From JAPHTQ01 sp050299175 (lineage in GTDB: Bacteria > Pseudomonadota > Gammaproteobacteria > Thiohalomonadales > Thiohalomonadaceae), in assembly GCA_050299175.1 (NCBI GenBank), contig JBNKVM010000028.1:10557-74556 (forward strand): DNA of 64,000 bases, written 5' to 3'. A program made the position numbers and the translations under genes. Of this stretch, positions 25,628 through 33,929 are shown piece by piece. Each line of letters opens with the position of its first letter. Within the stretch, counting starts at the first letter, position 1. Below the pieces are notes generated by a model, which did not search any database, was not told the origin of the DNA, and was given only the letters and a program-made list of their open reading frames with translations.

Positions 25628-26739
25628 GCCAGTATGTTCCCTCACCGTCACCCCATACCCATGCGCCGCTCAGTATCGGGCGCATCATGTTTACCGTCTG
25701 GCTGGCAATGCTGCCTGCCAGTCTCTACGGCGTCTGGCTCTACGGTTGGCCCGCACTGAATCTGCTGCTGATCACCACCGGTGCCGCGCTGGCTTCTGAG
25801 GCATTCGGCCTCTGGTTGGCAGGCAAACCGATCAGCAACGCCCTTCAGGATGGCTCCGCACTGGTCACCGCCTGGCTGCTGGCAATGACCCTGCCACCCT
25901 GGGCACCCTGGTGGATCGCCGTGGTCGGCGCCTTCTTTGCCGTGGTCGTGGGCAAGCAGGTCTTCGGCGGTATCGGTCAGAACCTGTTTAATCCGGCGAT
26001 GCTCGGACGGGTGGCGTTGTTGATCGCCTTCCCGGTAGAGATGACCACCTGGGTTGCGCCGCAACCACTGTTCAGCGCTGGCACTCCCGGATTCCTTGAC
26101 GGTCTGGCCGTCACCTTCGGCGGCGTCACCAACATCGACGCCATCAGCGGCGCCAGTCTGCTCGGACATATCAAAACCGAGGTCGGTCGCCAGGTGCCGC
26201 TGGCCGACGCCCTCAATGGTGCCTACTCCCTGCAACAGGCAGCGATGGGCCAGATGCGTGGCAGTCTGGGTGAAACCTCAGCGGTGCTGATCGCCGCAGG
26301 CGGCCTATTCCTGCTAGTGCGTCGCATCATTACCTGGCATGTCCCGGCAGCGATGCTGGCGACGGTCGCGGTGCTCGCCACCATCATGCATTTCATCGAC
26401 CCGAGTCGTTACGCCGATGCGGGCGTGCACCTCTTCAGCGGCGGCCTGATGCTGGGGGCGTTCTTTATCGCCACCGACCCGGTTGGCTCGCCGTCGACGC
26501 CACGCGGACAGATCGTCTATGCCATCGGTTGTGGCGCATTGATTTACGTAATTCGTACCTGGGCCGGTTTCCCCGAAGGGGTCGCCTTTGCGGTGCTGTT
26601 GATGAACGCGGCAACGCCGTTAATCGATCACTACCTGCGCCCGCGCATCTACGGTCGCGAACGAACTGGCGAACCGCTCGATTACCAAAGCGGACGCTTC
26701 GCCCGTCGCCTTTCCCAACTGAAGGGAGGTGACAAATGA
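25624..26739 (+). CDS. rnfD: Rnf complex membrane subunit RnfD
   Basis: A polytopic subunit of 371 residues with about nine hydrophobic segments. The covalent FMN-attachment region reads SGASLL (about 178-183), where the usual motif is S-G-A-T; Ser instead of Thr could still carry a phosphoester flavin. GGIGQNLFNPAM (about 118-129) and FFIATDPVGSPSTPRG (about 279-294) are family-conserved. Both ends overlap neighbours in ATGA arrangements. Confidence 0.95.
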   Translation: MSQYVPSPSPHTHAPLSIGRIMFTVWLAMLPASLYGVWLYGWPALNLLLITTGAALASEAFGLWLAGKPISNALQDGSALVTAWLLAMTLPPWAPWWIAVVGAFFAVVVGKQVFGGIGQNLFNPAMLGRVALLIAFPVEMTTWVAPQPLFSAGTPGFLDGLAVTFGGVTNIDAISGASLLGHIKTEVGRQVPLADALNGAYSLQQAAMGQMRGSLGETSAVLIAAGGLFLLVRRIITWHVPAAMLATVAVLATIMHFIDPSRYADAGVHLFSGGLMLGAFFIATDPVGSPSTPRGQIVYAIGCGALIYVIRTWAGFPEGVAFAVLLMNAATPLIDHYLRPRIYGRERTGEPLDYQSGRFARRLSQLKGGDK

Positions 26740-27407
26740 GCTATGTGAAGGTCGGCAAAGGGGTACTGGAACCCAGTTACCGTAAACGTACCGCCTACCA
26801 GGCCATGCTGCTCGGCGGCATGGCGACCCTGGCCAGTGCGGTACTGGTATTGGGAGATCTGGAAACCCGTGATGACATCGCTCTGCGTCAGGCAGAAGAC
26901 CTGAAGGCTTCGCTGAGTCAGGTACTACCCGATGAGATTCACGACAATGATCTGCTTAGTGATGTACTGGAAATTCCAGGCGAGGGGGTAAACGGCAAGC
27001 CGTTAAAGGTTTATCGCGCCCACAAGGACGGCAAGATCAGCGCCGTAGCCTATGAGGTATCGGCCATCGGTTATGCCGGTCCAGTCACAAGCATCATGGG
27101 TATTGCAGCTGACGGCAGCGTACTCGGTGTACGCGTGTTGGCACATGCAGAGACCCCGGGATTAGGTGACAAGATCGAGGCAAATCGTGATGACTGGATC
27201 TTGTCCTTTAATGGGCACTCCCTGGAAAACACCACGGCGACCCAGTGGCAGGTAAAAAAGGATGGCGGTGACTTTGATCAGTTCACTGGCGCCACCATCA
27301 CACCGCGGGCAGTGGTGAAGTCGGTCTATAGCGGCCTGCAGAAATTCGAAAGTTACCGCGGCACGCTGCTGATGCCGCCCATGACACCGGAGAGCGGTAA
27401 TGAGTGA
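26736..27407 (+). CDS. rnfG: Rnf complex FMN subunit RnfG
   Basis: The 223-residue subunit has one N-terminal membrane helix (about 20-43) and a periplasmic flavin domain. The covalent FMN site is TGATITPRAVV (about 188-198). HAETPGLGDKIE (about 137-148) is typical. The frame overlaps rnfE by eight bases. Confidence 0.95.
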   Translation: MSYVKVGKGVLEPSYRKRTAYQAMLLGGMATLASAVLVLGDLETRDDIALRQAEDLKASLSQVLPDEIHDNDLLSDVLEIPGEGVNGKPLKVYRAHKDGKISAVAYEVSAIGYAGPVTSIMGIAADGSVLGVRVLAHAETPGLGDKIEANRDDWILSFNGHSLENTTATQWQVKKDGGDFDQFTGATITPRAVVKSVYSGLQKFESYRGTLLMPPMTPESGNE

Positions 27408-28095
27408 TAAACCGGCAATCGACTACCGTCGCATCATGCGTGATGGTCTGTGGGACAATAACATGGTCTTCGCCCAGTTATTGGCACTCTGTCCGTTGCT
27501 GGCTGTAACCGGTACTGCCACCAATGGCCTGGGGCTGGGCCTCGCCTCTCTGGTGGTACTGGTGATCTCCAATATGGTGGTAGCACTGTTTCGCGGCATT
27601 ATTACCCCGGAAGTACGTATTGCGGTATTCGTCCTGCTCATCGCAGCTATCGTGACGTTGGTGGACATGATGATGAACGCCTGGCTGCATGAACTGCACA
27701 AGGTACTCGGCCTCTTTATCCCGCTTATCGTTACCAACTGCGCGGTACTGGGCCGTGCCGAGTCGTTTGCTTCACGCCAGCCGGTACGCGCTGCGCTGGC
27801 GGACGGTTTTGCCATGGGGATCGGTTTTATCATCGCCCTCGTAGCCCTCGGCGCAACTCGCGAAATCATCGGCGCAGGTACCCTCTTCGCCAACGCCTCG
27901 CTGCTGCTGGGTGAAAGCTTCCACTTTATGGAGCTGACCATCATCCCCAACTATCGCGGTTTCCTGTTGATGGCCCTGCCCCCGGGCGGCTTTCTGATGA
28001 TGGGATTCCTGCTGGCGGGTAAACGTATTCTCGACGCACGCCGCCAACGCCGTGCTGAAATGGTTTCCAGCGACGCCGAAGCGGCAAGCGCATGA
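27400..28095 (+). CDS. rnfE: Rnf complex subunit RnfE
   Basis: A six-helix membrane subunit of 231 residues, homologous to RnfA, with the paired Cys contexts LALCPLLAVT (about 26) and VTNCAVLGRAES (about 109) that share the intramembrane Fe-S centre. The C-terminal 25 residues are charged and cytoplasmic. Confidence 0.95.
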   Translation: MSDKPAIDYRRIMRDGLWDNNMVFAQLLALCPLLAVTGTATNGLGLGLASLVVLVISNMVVALFRGIITPEVRIAVFVLLIAAIVTLVDMMMNAWLHELHKVLGLFIPLIVTNCAVLGRAESFASRQPVRAALADGFAMGIGFIIALVALGATREIIGAGTLFANASLLLGESFHFMELTIIPNYRGFLLMALPPGGFLMMGFLLAGKRILDARRQRRAEMVSSDAEAASA

Positions 28096-28117
28096 TCAGT
28101 TCATGGAGAAGTGTGCG

Positions 28118-28384
28118 ATGAAAATTGCTGTTGTCTACGCCGACACCAATAACCAGAAATTCATTAATCTGGATGTACCTGAGGAAACCACCGCAGCAGA
28201 GGCGATCGAACTCTCAGGACTGCTAAAACAGTTTCCCCATATCGATCTGGAAGAGAATCGTTTTGGTGTCTTCGGCCGCGTGGTCAAGGCTGAGACACCG
28301 CTTAAAGATGGCGACCGGGTCGAGATCTATCGCCCGATTACTGCCGATCCGGAAACCGTAGAAAGAAGGGATATCGAAGAGTAG
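28118..28384 (+). CDS. rnfH: RnfH-family ubiquitin-like small protein
   Basis: The 88-residue protein has the beta-grasp fold of the RnfH/YfjF family: starts MKIAVVYAD, then EETTAAEAIELSGLL and the C-terminal GDRVEIYRPITADP motif. Its exact role is unclear; it ends the rnf operon in nif clusters of this type. The start at 28118 has GGAGAAG upstream; an ATG five codons earlier is possible. Confidence 0.88.
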   Translation: MKIAVVYADTNNQKFINLDVPEETTAAEAIELSGLLKQFPHIDLEENRFGVFGRVVKAETPLKDGDRVEIYRPITADPETVERRDIEE

Positions 28385-28410
28385 AAATCAATATTTTGAG
28401 TCTATCGCTC

Positions 28411-28460
28411 CCGTGTTGTATAAATATCCCATAAATAGGGAATATTAAATAACAACACGG
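28411..28460. repeat. nested inverted repeat between rnfH and the next gene
   Basis: An outer perfect 9-bp arm pair, CCGTGTTGT and ACAACACGG, encloses an inner pair, AATATCCC and GGGAATATT. The 50-base element ends 7 bases before the ATG of the following gene and has no T-run. It could be a leader hairpin masking that gene's ribosome-binding region, or a double operator. Confidence 0.55.
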
Positions 28461-28467
28461 TGACCAC

Positions 28468-29793
28468 ATGCGCTTCCTCAGAAATCTGCTGCTTTTTGTT
28501 GTCCTGGTATACGGCCTTGCCTACGGCTATCTCTGGTACGAAACCAATAATACGTTACAACGTATCACCGAAGGTGCCGCCCCGTTTGCCAAAATCGACT
28601 ATGCTTCATTCTTTGTCTCTCCCCTGGCGAACGAGATCACCGTAGATAACATATCTATTGTTCCGCAGATGGCCGCGGACGAATTTCGCATCGAGCAGGC
28701 TCGCCTGTATGCGGATCAACCCGGTTTCTTCCTGCTTTCCGGCAAAGCGATGCAGGATGGCGCATTACCGGAAAAGATTGGTATTAACCTGAAAAATATC
28801 CAGGTCAATATGGATGGCAAATTCATTACCATGCTGGGAGATATGGCTCAGCAATCCCAGGAAACATCAGGACAGGCTCCCATGCCTTTCGCCAATCTCG
28901 ATGCGCTAGGCTGCGGTGATATCGAGCAATTCCAACTGGTGGATTACCGCATGATGGGGATGCGGCGACTCAATCTCGATCTCAACCTTCGCCTGAGCTA
29001 TGACAAAATCGGCGAAATTTTCGGGCTACAGGTCGATGCCAATACCCGTGGCGTTTACGACATCAGCGTCGCAACCGAATTCAAGGTACCCAACGGTGAA
29101 ATGGGCAGCGTGACCAACACCGACAAAATCCCACCCATGCGTTTCAGTGTCAATGACACGGGTTTTTACAAAATGCGTAACCGTTACTGCGCAACCGCCA
29201 ATGACAGCAGCATTGACGAGTATGTCGATCACCACATGCAGCAGATCTCCTCCACTTTTGGTGTCACGCTGCCTGAGAAGACAGCCCAGGCATATCGCGA
29301 ACACATGCTGAAGGGTGGACGCATTAATATTTCAATTAAACCGCAAAATGACATTACATCGACGGAACTTGCTTATTACAAACCGTTGGAAGTCGCCGAA
29401 CTCCTAGGTTTAAATATCAGCGTGGGCAATACCCGTGTCGATCTGGAACAGCTACTCAACACCAGCACGCCTGCGGTAGTTGCAAAATCGGAACAGCCCG
29501 CCAAAGCGAAACCCAGCACCCCGCCCCAACGGCCTGAACCCTCTGTAGTGAAGAAACTGGCAAAGACCCCTGCGCCATCTCGGCGGCCTACTTTCCATGT
29601 CGAGAAAGTCGATAATGCCCACAAACATATCGACAGACTCGTTGAGGTTACCCTGCCCGGCAATAAGGTGCGTCGAGGGACACTGGAACAAGTACGCAAC
29701 GGTCGTCTTTATCTGGTGATGGAATTGCAGGGCGGCAGCATTACCTACCCGGTTCGAAAAACCGAAATCAGTGAATTCAGAGTGAAATACTGA
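28468..29793 (+). CDS. membrane-anchored periplasmic protein of unknown function
   Basis: The 441-residue protein has an N-terminal signal anchor (about 5-25). An extracytoplasmic body follows, with segments like the AsmA or LEA-type lipid-handling proteins (FFVSPLANEITVDNISI), a Pro/Lys-rich linker (about 340-375), and a C-terminal domain of about 55 residues, IDRLVEVTLPGNKVRRG onward, that looks like an SH3 or Sm-like barrel. I do not recognise a family with confidence. It sits 83 bases behind rnfH and ends at a strong terminator, so it may be transcribed with rnf, but the hairpin element before it suggests separate control. Confidence 0.7.
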   Translation: MRFLRNLLLFVVLVYGLAYGYLWYETNNTLQRITEGAAPFAKIDYASFFVSPLANEITVDNISIVPQMAADEFRIEQARLYADQPGFFLLSGKAMQDGALPEKIGINLKNIQVNMDGKFITMLGDMAQQSQETSGQAPMPFANLDALGCGDIEQFQLVDYRMMGMRRLNLDLNLRLSYDKIGEIFGLQVDANTRGVYDISVATEFKVPNGEMGSVTNTDKIPPMRFSVNDTGFYKMRNRYCATANDSSIDEYVDHHMQQISSTFGVTLPEKTAQAYREHMLKGGRINISIKPQNDITSTELAYYKPLEVAELLGLNISVGNTRVDLEQLLNTSTPAVVAKSEQPAKAKPSTPPQRPEPSVVKKLAKTPAPSRRPTFHVEKVDNAHKHIDRLVEVTLPGNKVRRGTLEQVRNGRLYLVMELQGGSITYPVRKTEISEFRVKY

Positions 29794-29811
29794 ATGACTA
29801 AATTCTTAGAA

Positions 29812-29838
29812 AAAAAGGCTGCCATTGGCAGCCTTTTT
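29812..29838 (+). terminator. rho-independent terminator
   Basis: AAAAAGGCTGCC-ATT-GGCAGCCTTTTT forms a perfect 12-bp stem with a 3-base loop and a T-run, 19 bases after the preceding stop codon. It should act in both directions. Confidence 0.9.
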
Positions 29839-29884
29839 ATTTGCAGTCCTGTTGACGAAACATGTTGCTAACCATTTTACGGTC

Positions 29885-29988
29885 GGCCGGCATCAACCGC
29901 ACGGTCACCGTGCCGGTTAAACATATTTTAGTATTGAGAAAACTATTTGTTATCGAAATGATGTTGGTGCCCGGAGCCGGGGTCGAAC
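29885..29988. repeat. left direct repeat (candidate attachment site) with tRNA-Leu 3' fragment
   Basis: These 104 bases are an imperfect copy, about 80% identical by eye, of 41471-41572. The last 24 bases (29965-29988) match the 3' end of the tRNA-Leu gene with one difference, ending inside the T arm. A shared hairpin, GCACGGTCACCGTGC, sits in the first third. The remaining 130 bases up to the next feature (29989-30118) show no gene. Confidence 0.7.
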
Positions 29989-30118
29989 AACCCTATATTT
30001 CAATAAGTTAGTATGCTTTGGCGCAAATATGGCGCACTAAGAAAGTACGTATAGTTACCATGCATCTACCCATGAACATCAGCTTCAAATATATCGATAT
30101 TCCCACTGCATGACCAGA

Positions 30119-30655
30119 TTAAACTTCGTTCCCGGGCATAACCGCATTCTGAATGGCCGTGACGGTGTCGCTATCGAGGTGGATATTCGGCAGTGCGGTA
30201 TCGATGTTTTCTTGAGTAATCTGGTAGATGCGCTGCCCTTCCAGTTGTGCCTTGGCAAGGGCTTTTACCGCTGAGATGGCTTCTCCCGGATTTTGTGGCG
30301 TGACAAACATCTGCTCCGGGATAGAGTGCTCAAGCGTTGAACCTATCATGCCGATTTGCTGGTGGAATTGCGCGTCTTTCTGTGGGTCTGTAGTGTGTGT
30401 CCCAACATGGTTGCCAACACGTACATTCATCACCACGCCACCCGATTCGATGCTGTGCGGCAGGCCGAAGAAGTAGTTGACCTTCGGTTCGTAGCCGTAG
30501 CTGCCGTAGCCCACGGCTAAGCTATGGTTGGCGTGTTGCTGTACGGCCATGATGTGGCTCATGGCGTTGTATTCGGCGAAGTAGCCGAGTACGCCTGCAT
30601 GGAACATGTCGCCCAGGATGTCTTCTCTTGTCAGGGCGGCGAGTTCAGTAGTTTC
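30119..30655 (-). pseudogene. displaced partial copy of the transglutaminase-like gene
   Basis: The frame matches about residues 690-858 of the 1012-residue neighbour almost without change (HANHS, GYGSYGYEPKVNY, HSIESGGVVMNVRVGNHVGTHTTD), and the DNA is also closely alike. Upstream the copy begins just after an in-frame TAG; homology to the 5' two thirds is missing. Downstream it stops at GNEV, exactly where the intact protein goes on into its variable tail. Its first ATG (30607) has no clear ribosome-binding site. It is a broken copy or an orphan module. Confidence 0.75.
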
Positions 30656-30663
30656 CTACAAGT

Positions 30664-30834
30664 CTACTTACTCTTTCTCATCTGCCCTCTCTTAGTAGAG
30701 CATCTTCCTTTTCGGCACAGCACGAAAACTGTTATCAGTGCTCCAGCCCACAACAAATAAAAGTAATCTCCCTTGATGACATAAATAAACACCCCAAAGG
30801 ACAGAAGAAAAATTGCAATAATAATATGTAGCAT
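30664..30834 (-). CDS. small membrane protein after the transglutaminase-like gene
   Basis: The 56-residue protein starts MLHIIIAIFLLSFG and has two hydrophobic segments (about 2-19 and 23-38), with a basic Lys/Arg tail. The ATG comes two bases after the TAA of the upstream gene, so translation would be coupled; GAGAAA is a weak ribosome-binding site. It lies between the intact gene and the displaced copy. No family recognised; an immunity or accessory role is possible only by analogy. Confidence 0.5.
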   Translation of the reverse strand: MLHIIIAIFLLSFGVFIYVIKGDYFYLLWAGALITVFVLCRKGRCSTKRGQMRKSK

Positions 30835-30835
30835 T

Positions 30836-33800
30836 TTATTTCTCGCGATACTTGTAGACAACTATCACCATTTCCGCCACAACAACATATGCCAAATATG
30901 TTGTAAATAGCATAAGTGCAACCGGTGATAGCATATTCAAGATAACAGCAAATAATGATGCTGCTGCAAAGAAGCGAATAAGCTCAACATTTTGCTCATA
31001 TCCAGCATAACTAGGGCCATAGTACACCGCTAACATAGCTGCAACAAAAGTTACTATCATCAGTGCTGCAAATAGATACATTGCAACGGCACCCATGGCT
31101 AAAACTGCCAACCACGTTACACCGAGAACTGCTGCGCCTGCCTCAGAAAGCATTGTATAGTAGCCACCATTCATCCCCCCCGAGATCATATACGCTCCAA
31201 TCCCGGTATCCTTGTCCATAACGATATATCCTGCCCCACTCCATCCCGGAATAGATACCGGATCAGTATGGGCTGTCACTTCCTTCCCGGCCATTACCGC
31301 ATTCTGGATCGCCGTTACGGTATCGCTATCGAGGTGGATATTCGGCAGTGCGGTATCGATGTTTTCTTGAGTAATCTGGTAGATGCGCTGCCCTTCCAGT
31401 TGTGCCTTGGCAAGGGCTTTCACCGCTGAGATGGCTTCGCCCGCATTTTGTGGCGTGACAAACATCTGCTCCGGAATCGCATGCTCCAGCGCCGAGCCAA
31501 TCATCCCGATTTGCTGGTGGAATTGCACATCGGCCTGCTGATCTGTGGTGTGTGTCCCGACATGGTTGCCAACACGTACATTCATCACCACGCCACCCGA
31601 TTCGATGCTGTGCGGCAGGCCGAAGAGGTAGTTGACCTTCGGCTCGTAGCCGTAGCTGCCGTAACCTATGGCAAAACTGTGATTGGCATGTTGTTGTACA
31701 GCTAAGATATGGCTCAAGGCGCTATACTGGGCGAAGTACCCAAGTATTCCTGAATAATACATATCACCCAAAATATCATCACGAGTTAGTGTTCCAATTT
31801 GTTCCTGGTTCTGCATCTCCAGAATAGCTTTAGTGTTATTAATACTTGCTTGTAGGTTAATGAGTTGCTGTACCCCTACGTCCTGCCCCATGGCAGCGAT
31901 GGCGAGGAAGGAACCGGCGGCAACTTTGTAGGTGTAGGGGGCCTGGGTTTCTACCGGACGTGTGACCTGGTAAATAAAGTCCAGCTCATGGCCGAGGCGC
32001 ATGGCGGTGCCTGTTTTGATTACCGTGCCGTTGAGTTTCAGCTCGGGAATAACGTTGATCAGATAGGCCGGGATGCTGGTCGGTAGTTGGGAAACATCGG
32101 TAATGGTTCCCTGCGGCAGCAGCGCCAGCAGGGCCGCTTCGTCATCCGCCGTGGCCGGTTTGAAGGAGAGGGTGATGCGCTGGTTGTTGAGGCTGGCCAT
32201 GGGCAGGGTGATTGGGCTATCGGGCTGGCCCAGGTAGTCCTTGCCCAGGGCAAAGGTCATGCGGTTTCTCAGTCCGTCAGGCAGTTCGCCGTAACGTGTT
32301 CCGGTGACCACAATGTGGTTGGGGAGTGATGAGGGCAGTACGGGGTACTCCTGGATGATGGTTTTGCGTCCGCCGGTGATGTCGCCCACTGTCGGATCGG
32401 TCATGGTGGCGATGTGGTCCTGCATTGCCTGCTGGGCCTGGATTTGGGCGTTCTGGATAATGGTGGGATCGAAGCCCTGCACCCAGCCTTCGGTTTCATT
32501 GACGGTGCCGCTGGCGAGGAAGGTGTCGGCCAGGCTTTGGCCGTCGAGGCCGGAGATGGCCGCAATATCCAATCCTTCCTTGTATTCGTACTGTTTGTAG
32601 CTGGGGTCCATCTGCACCCAGGTATCGGCCTCTCGGTTTTTCGCGCCACGGGAGGGGAAGTAGTCGATGGCCGCCTCGACCCAGATGTGTTCCAGGCGCA
32701 TCAGCTTAATCTGCCCGCCTGAAATGACGCTGATAGTCGGTATGCCCCCTACCCTGGCATAGTGTTGCGCCGCCTCGACATTGGCGAAATCACCGGTCCA
32801 GTTGGTGAACTTATCTGCCGGTAGTTCGATGGTGCCGTGGACATAACGCGCGGGAATGCCGGAGGCACGCAGCAGGGCGATGGTGAGGGAGGCTATGTCC
32901 ATCGCGTTACCGCGTAGGCTGCTGAGCGTGAGGTCAGCACTCTGGTAGGCACCCCAGGTTGGCAACCATTCGATGTTATTGCGCACCCACTGGTATATCT
33001 TCACTGGGTCATAGGTCAATTCAGCGGCCTTGTCTTTGATCGCCTGGCTTAGTGTGATCTCGGCGGTCGCGGCCAGATAGGCGGGGTCGTTTGCCCCAAC
33101 AAGCGTATCGTATTTGAAGTCACCCAATGCGGCGAATTTGGGATAGGGATTATCAAATAGGCTCGCGCTGGTGAACGCCTCTTTTTTCAACTTCGGGATA
33201 TTCTGCGGATCGGCCTTAAATGTTGGGTTGAGGTCATTGGGGTCGAAGGGCTGGGGGGAACGTTTGAGCTGTTTCTCTTCCAGTTGTTTGCGCGCAGCCA
33301 GTACGGCAATGAGTTTGTCTTCATCCTGCTCAGCAGTCCGAATTTCCTGTAGTCTTTCCAGCAGGCTATCCATTTCGCTGCGGTAGTTTTCGACCATCTC
33401 CTCATGGCGTTGTGTGATTACCGGAGCGAGTTGACGTTGTGAAATGAAGTTCTTTGTTTCATCAAATGATGCCATGGTCTGACGGTCATATTTCTGCAAC
33501 GCATCCAGAAGTTCATTCAGGCTTTTTTCTGTATTGACGGCATCTTGCTTGTTGATAAGCTCATAGGCCAGTACGTCAAGCGTATCCTGCACGTCAACAA
33601 CTGTTTTGGACAAGGATGCCTGCTTACTGGGTGCCTTCTCCTGCGCCACCGTATCATGTGTTTCTTGTGACAGCCCCAGAAGGCGAGCCTTGTGCGGTGC
33701 GACACGATTCAGCTTTTCAACGACATTCTCTGCAGGAACGGCGTCTAACTTGCGCAGTGTGTAGTAGATGGAACGTTCCAGTACCACACCCAACACAGCC

Positions 33801-33874
33801 ACAATGATGAGATAGGTGACAGAGCGGCTGAAGCCCTTTGAGGTGCGAATCGCAGTAAGCAGGTTGGTATCCAT
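30836..33874 (-). CDS. membrane-anchored transglutaminase-fold protein lacking the catalytic Cys
   Basis: The 1012-residue protein has an N-terminal signal anchor (about 17-36) and a charged coiled-coil-like stretch (about 110-215). A transglutaminase-like domain follows (about 285-430), and the C-terminal 100 residues contain three to four membrane segments. In the transglutaminase domain the segment RGNAMDIASLTIALLR has Ala324 at the position of the nucleophilic Cys, while His396 (LEHIWVE) and Asp423 (WVQMDPS) remain. The GWSGAGYIVMDKDTGIGAYM motif (about 868-887) recurs in large Rhs-like and surface proteins. It is third in a minus-strand unit behind the IgGFc-like gene (55 bases). Confidence 0.8.
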   Translation of the reverse strand: MDTNLLTAIRTSKGFSRSVTYLIIVAVLGVVLERSIYYTLRKLDAVPAENVVEKLNRVAPHKARLLGLSQETHDTVAQEKAPSKQASLSKTVVDVQDTLDVLAYELINKQDAVNTEKSLNELLDALQKYDRQTMASFDETKNFISQRQLAPVITQRHEEMVENYRSEMDSLLERLQEIRTAEQDEDKLIAVLAARKQLEEKQLKRSPQPFDPNDLNPTFKADPQNIPKLKKEAFTSASLFDNPYPKFAALGDFKYDTLVGANDPAYLAATAEITLSQAIKDKAAELTYDPVKIYQWVRNNIEWLPTWGAYQSADLTLSSLRGNAMDIASLTIALLRASGIPARYVHGTIELPADKFTNWTGDFANVEAAQHYARVGGIPTISVISGGQIKLMRLEHIWVEAAIDYFPSRGAKNREADTWVQMDPSYKQYEYKEGLDIAAISGLDGQSLADTFLASGTVNETEGWVQGFDPTIIQNAQIQAQQAMQDHIATMTDPTVGDITGGRKTIIQEYPVLPSSLPNHIVVTGTRYGELPDGLRNRMTFALGKDYLGQPDSPITLPMASLNNQRITLSFKPATADDEAALLALLPQGTITDVSQLPTSIPAYLINVIPELKLNGTVIKTGTAMRLGHELDFIYQVTRPVETQAPYTYKVAAGSFLAIAAMGQDVGVQQLINLQASINNTKAILEMQNQEQIGTLTRDDILGDMYYSGILGYFAQYSALSHILAVQQHANHSFAIGYGSYGYEPKVNYLFGLPHSIESGGVVMNVRVGNHVGTHTTDQQADVQFHQQIGMIGSALEHAIPEQMFVTPQNAGEAISAVKALAKAQLEGQRIYQITQENIDTALPNIHLDSDTVTAIQNAVMAGKEVTAHTDPVSIPGWSGAGYIVMDKDTGIGAYMISGGMNGGYYTMLSEAGAAVLGVTWLAVLAMGAVAMYLFAALMIVTFVAAMLAVYYGPSYAGYEQNVELIRFFAAASLFAVILNMLSPVALMLFTTYLAYVVVAEMVIVVYKYREK

Positions 33875-33929
33875 ATCTTTCGTCCGACTGAGTATTTGTT
33901 ATCGTTTGAATAGCTGAGATCGAACAGGA

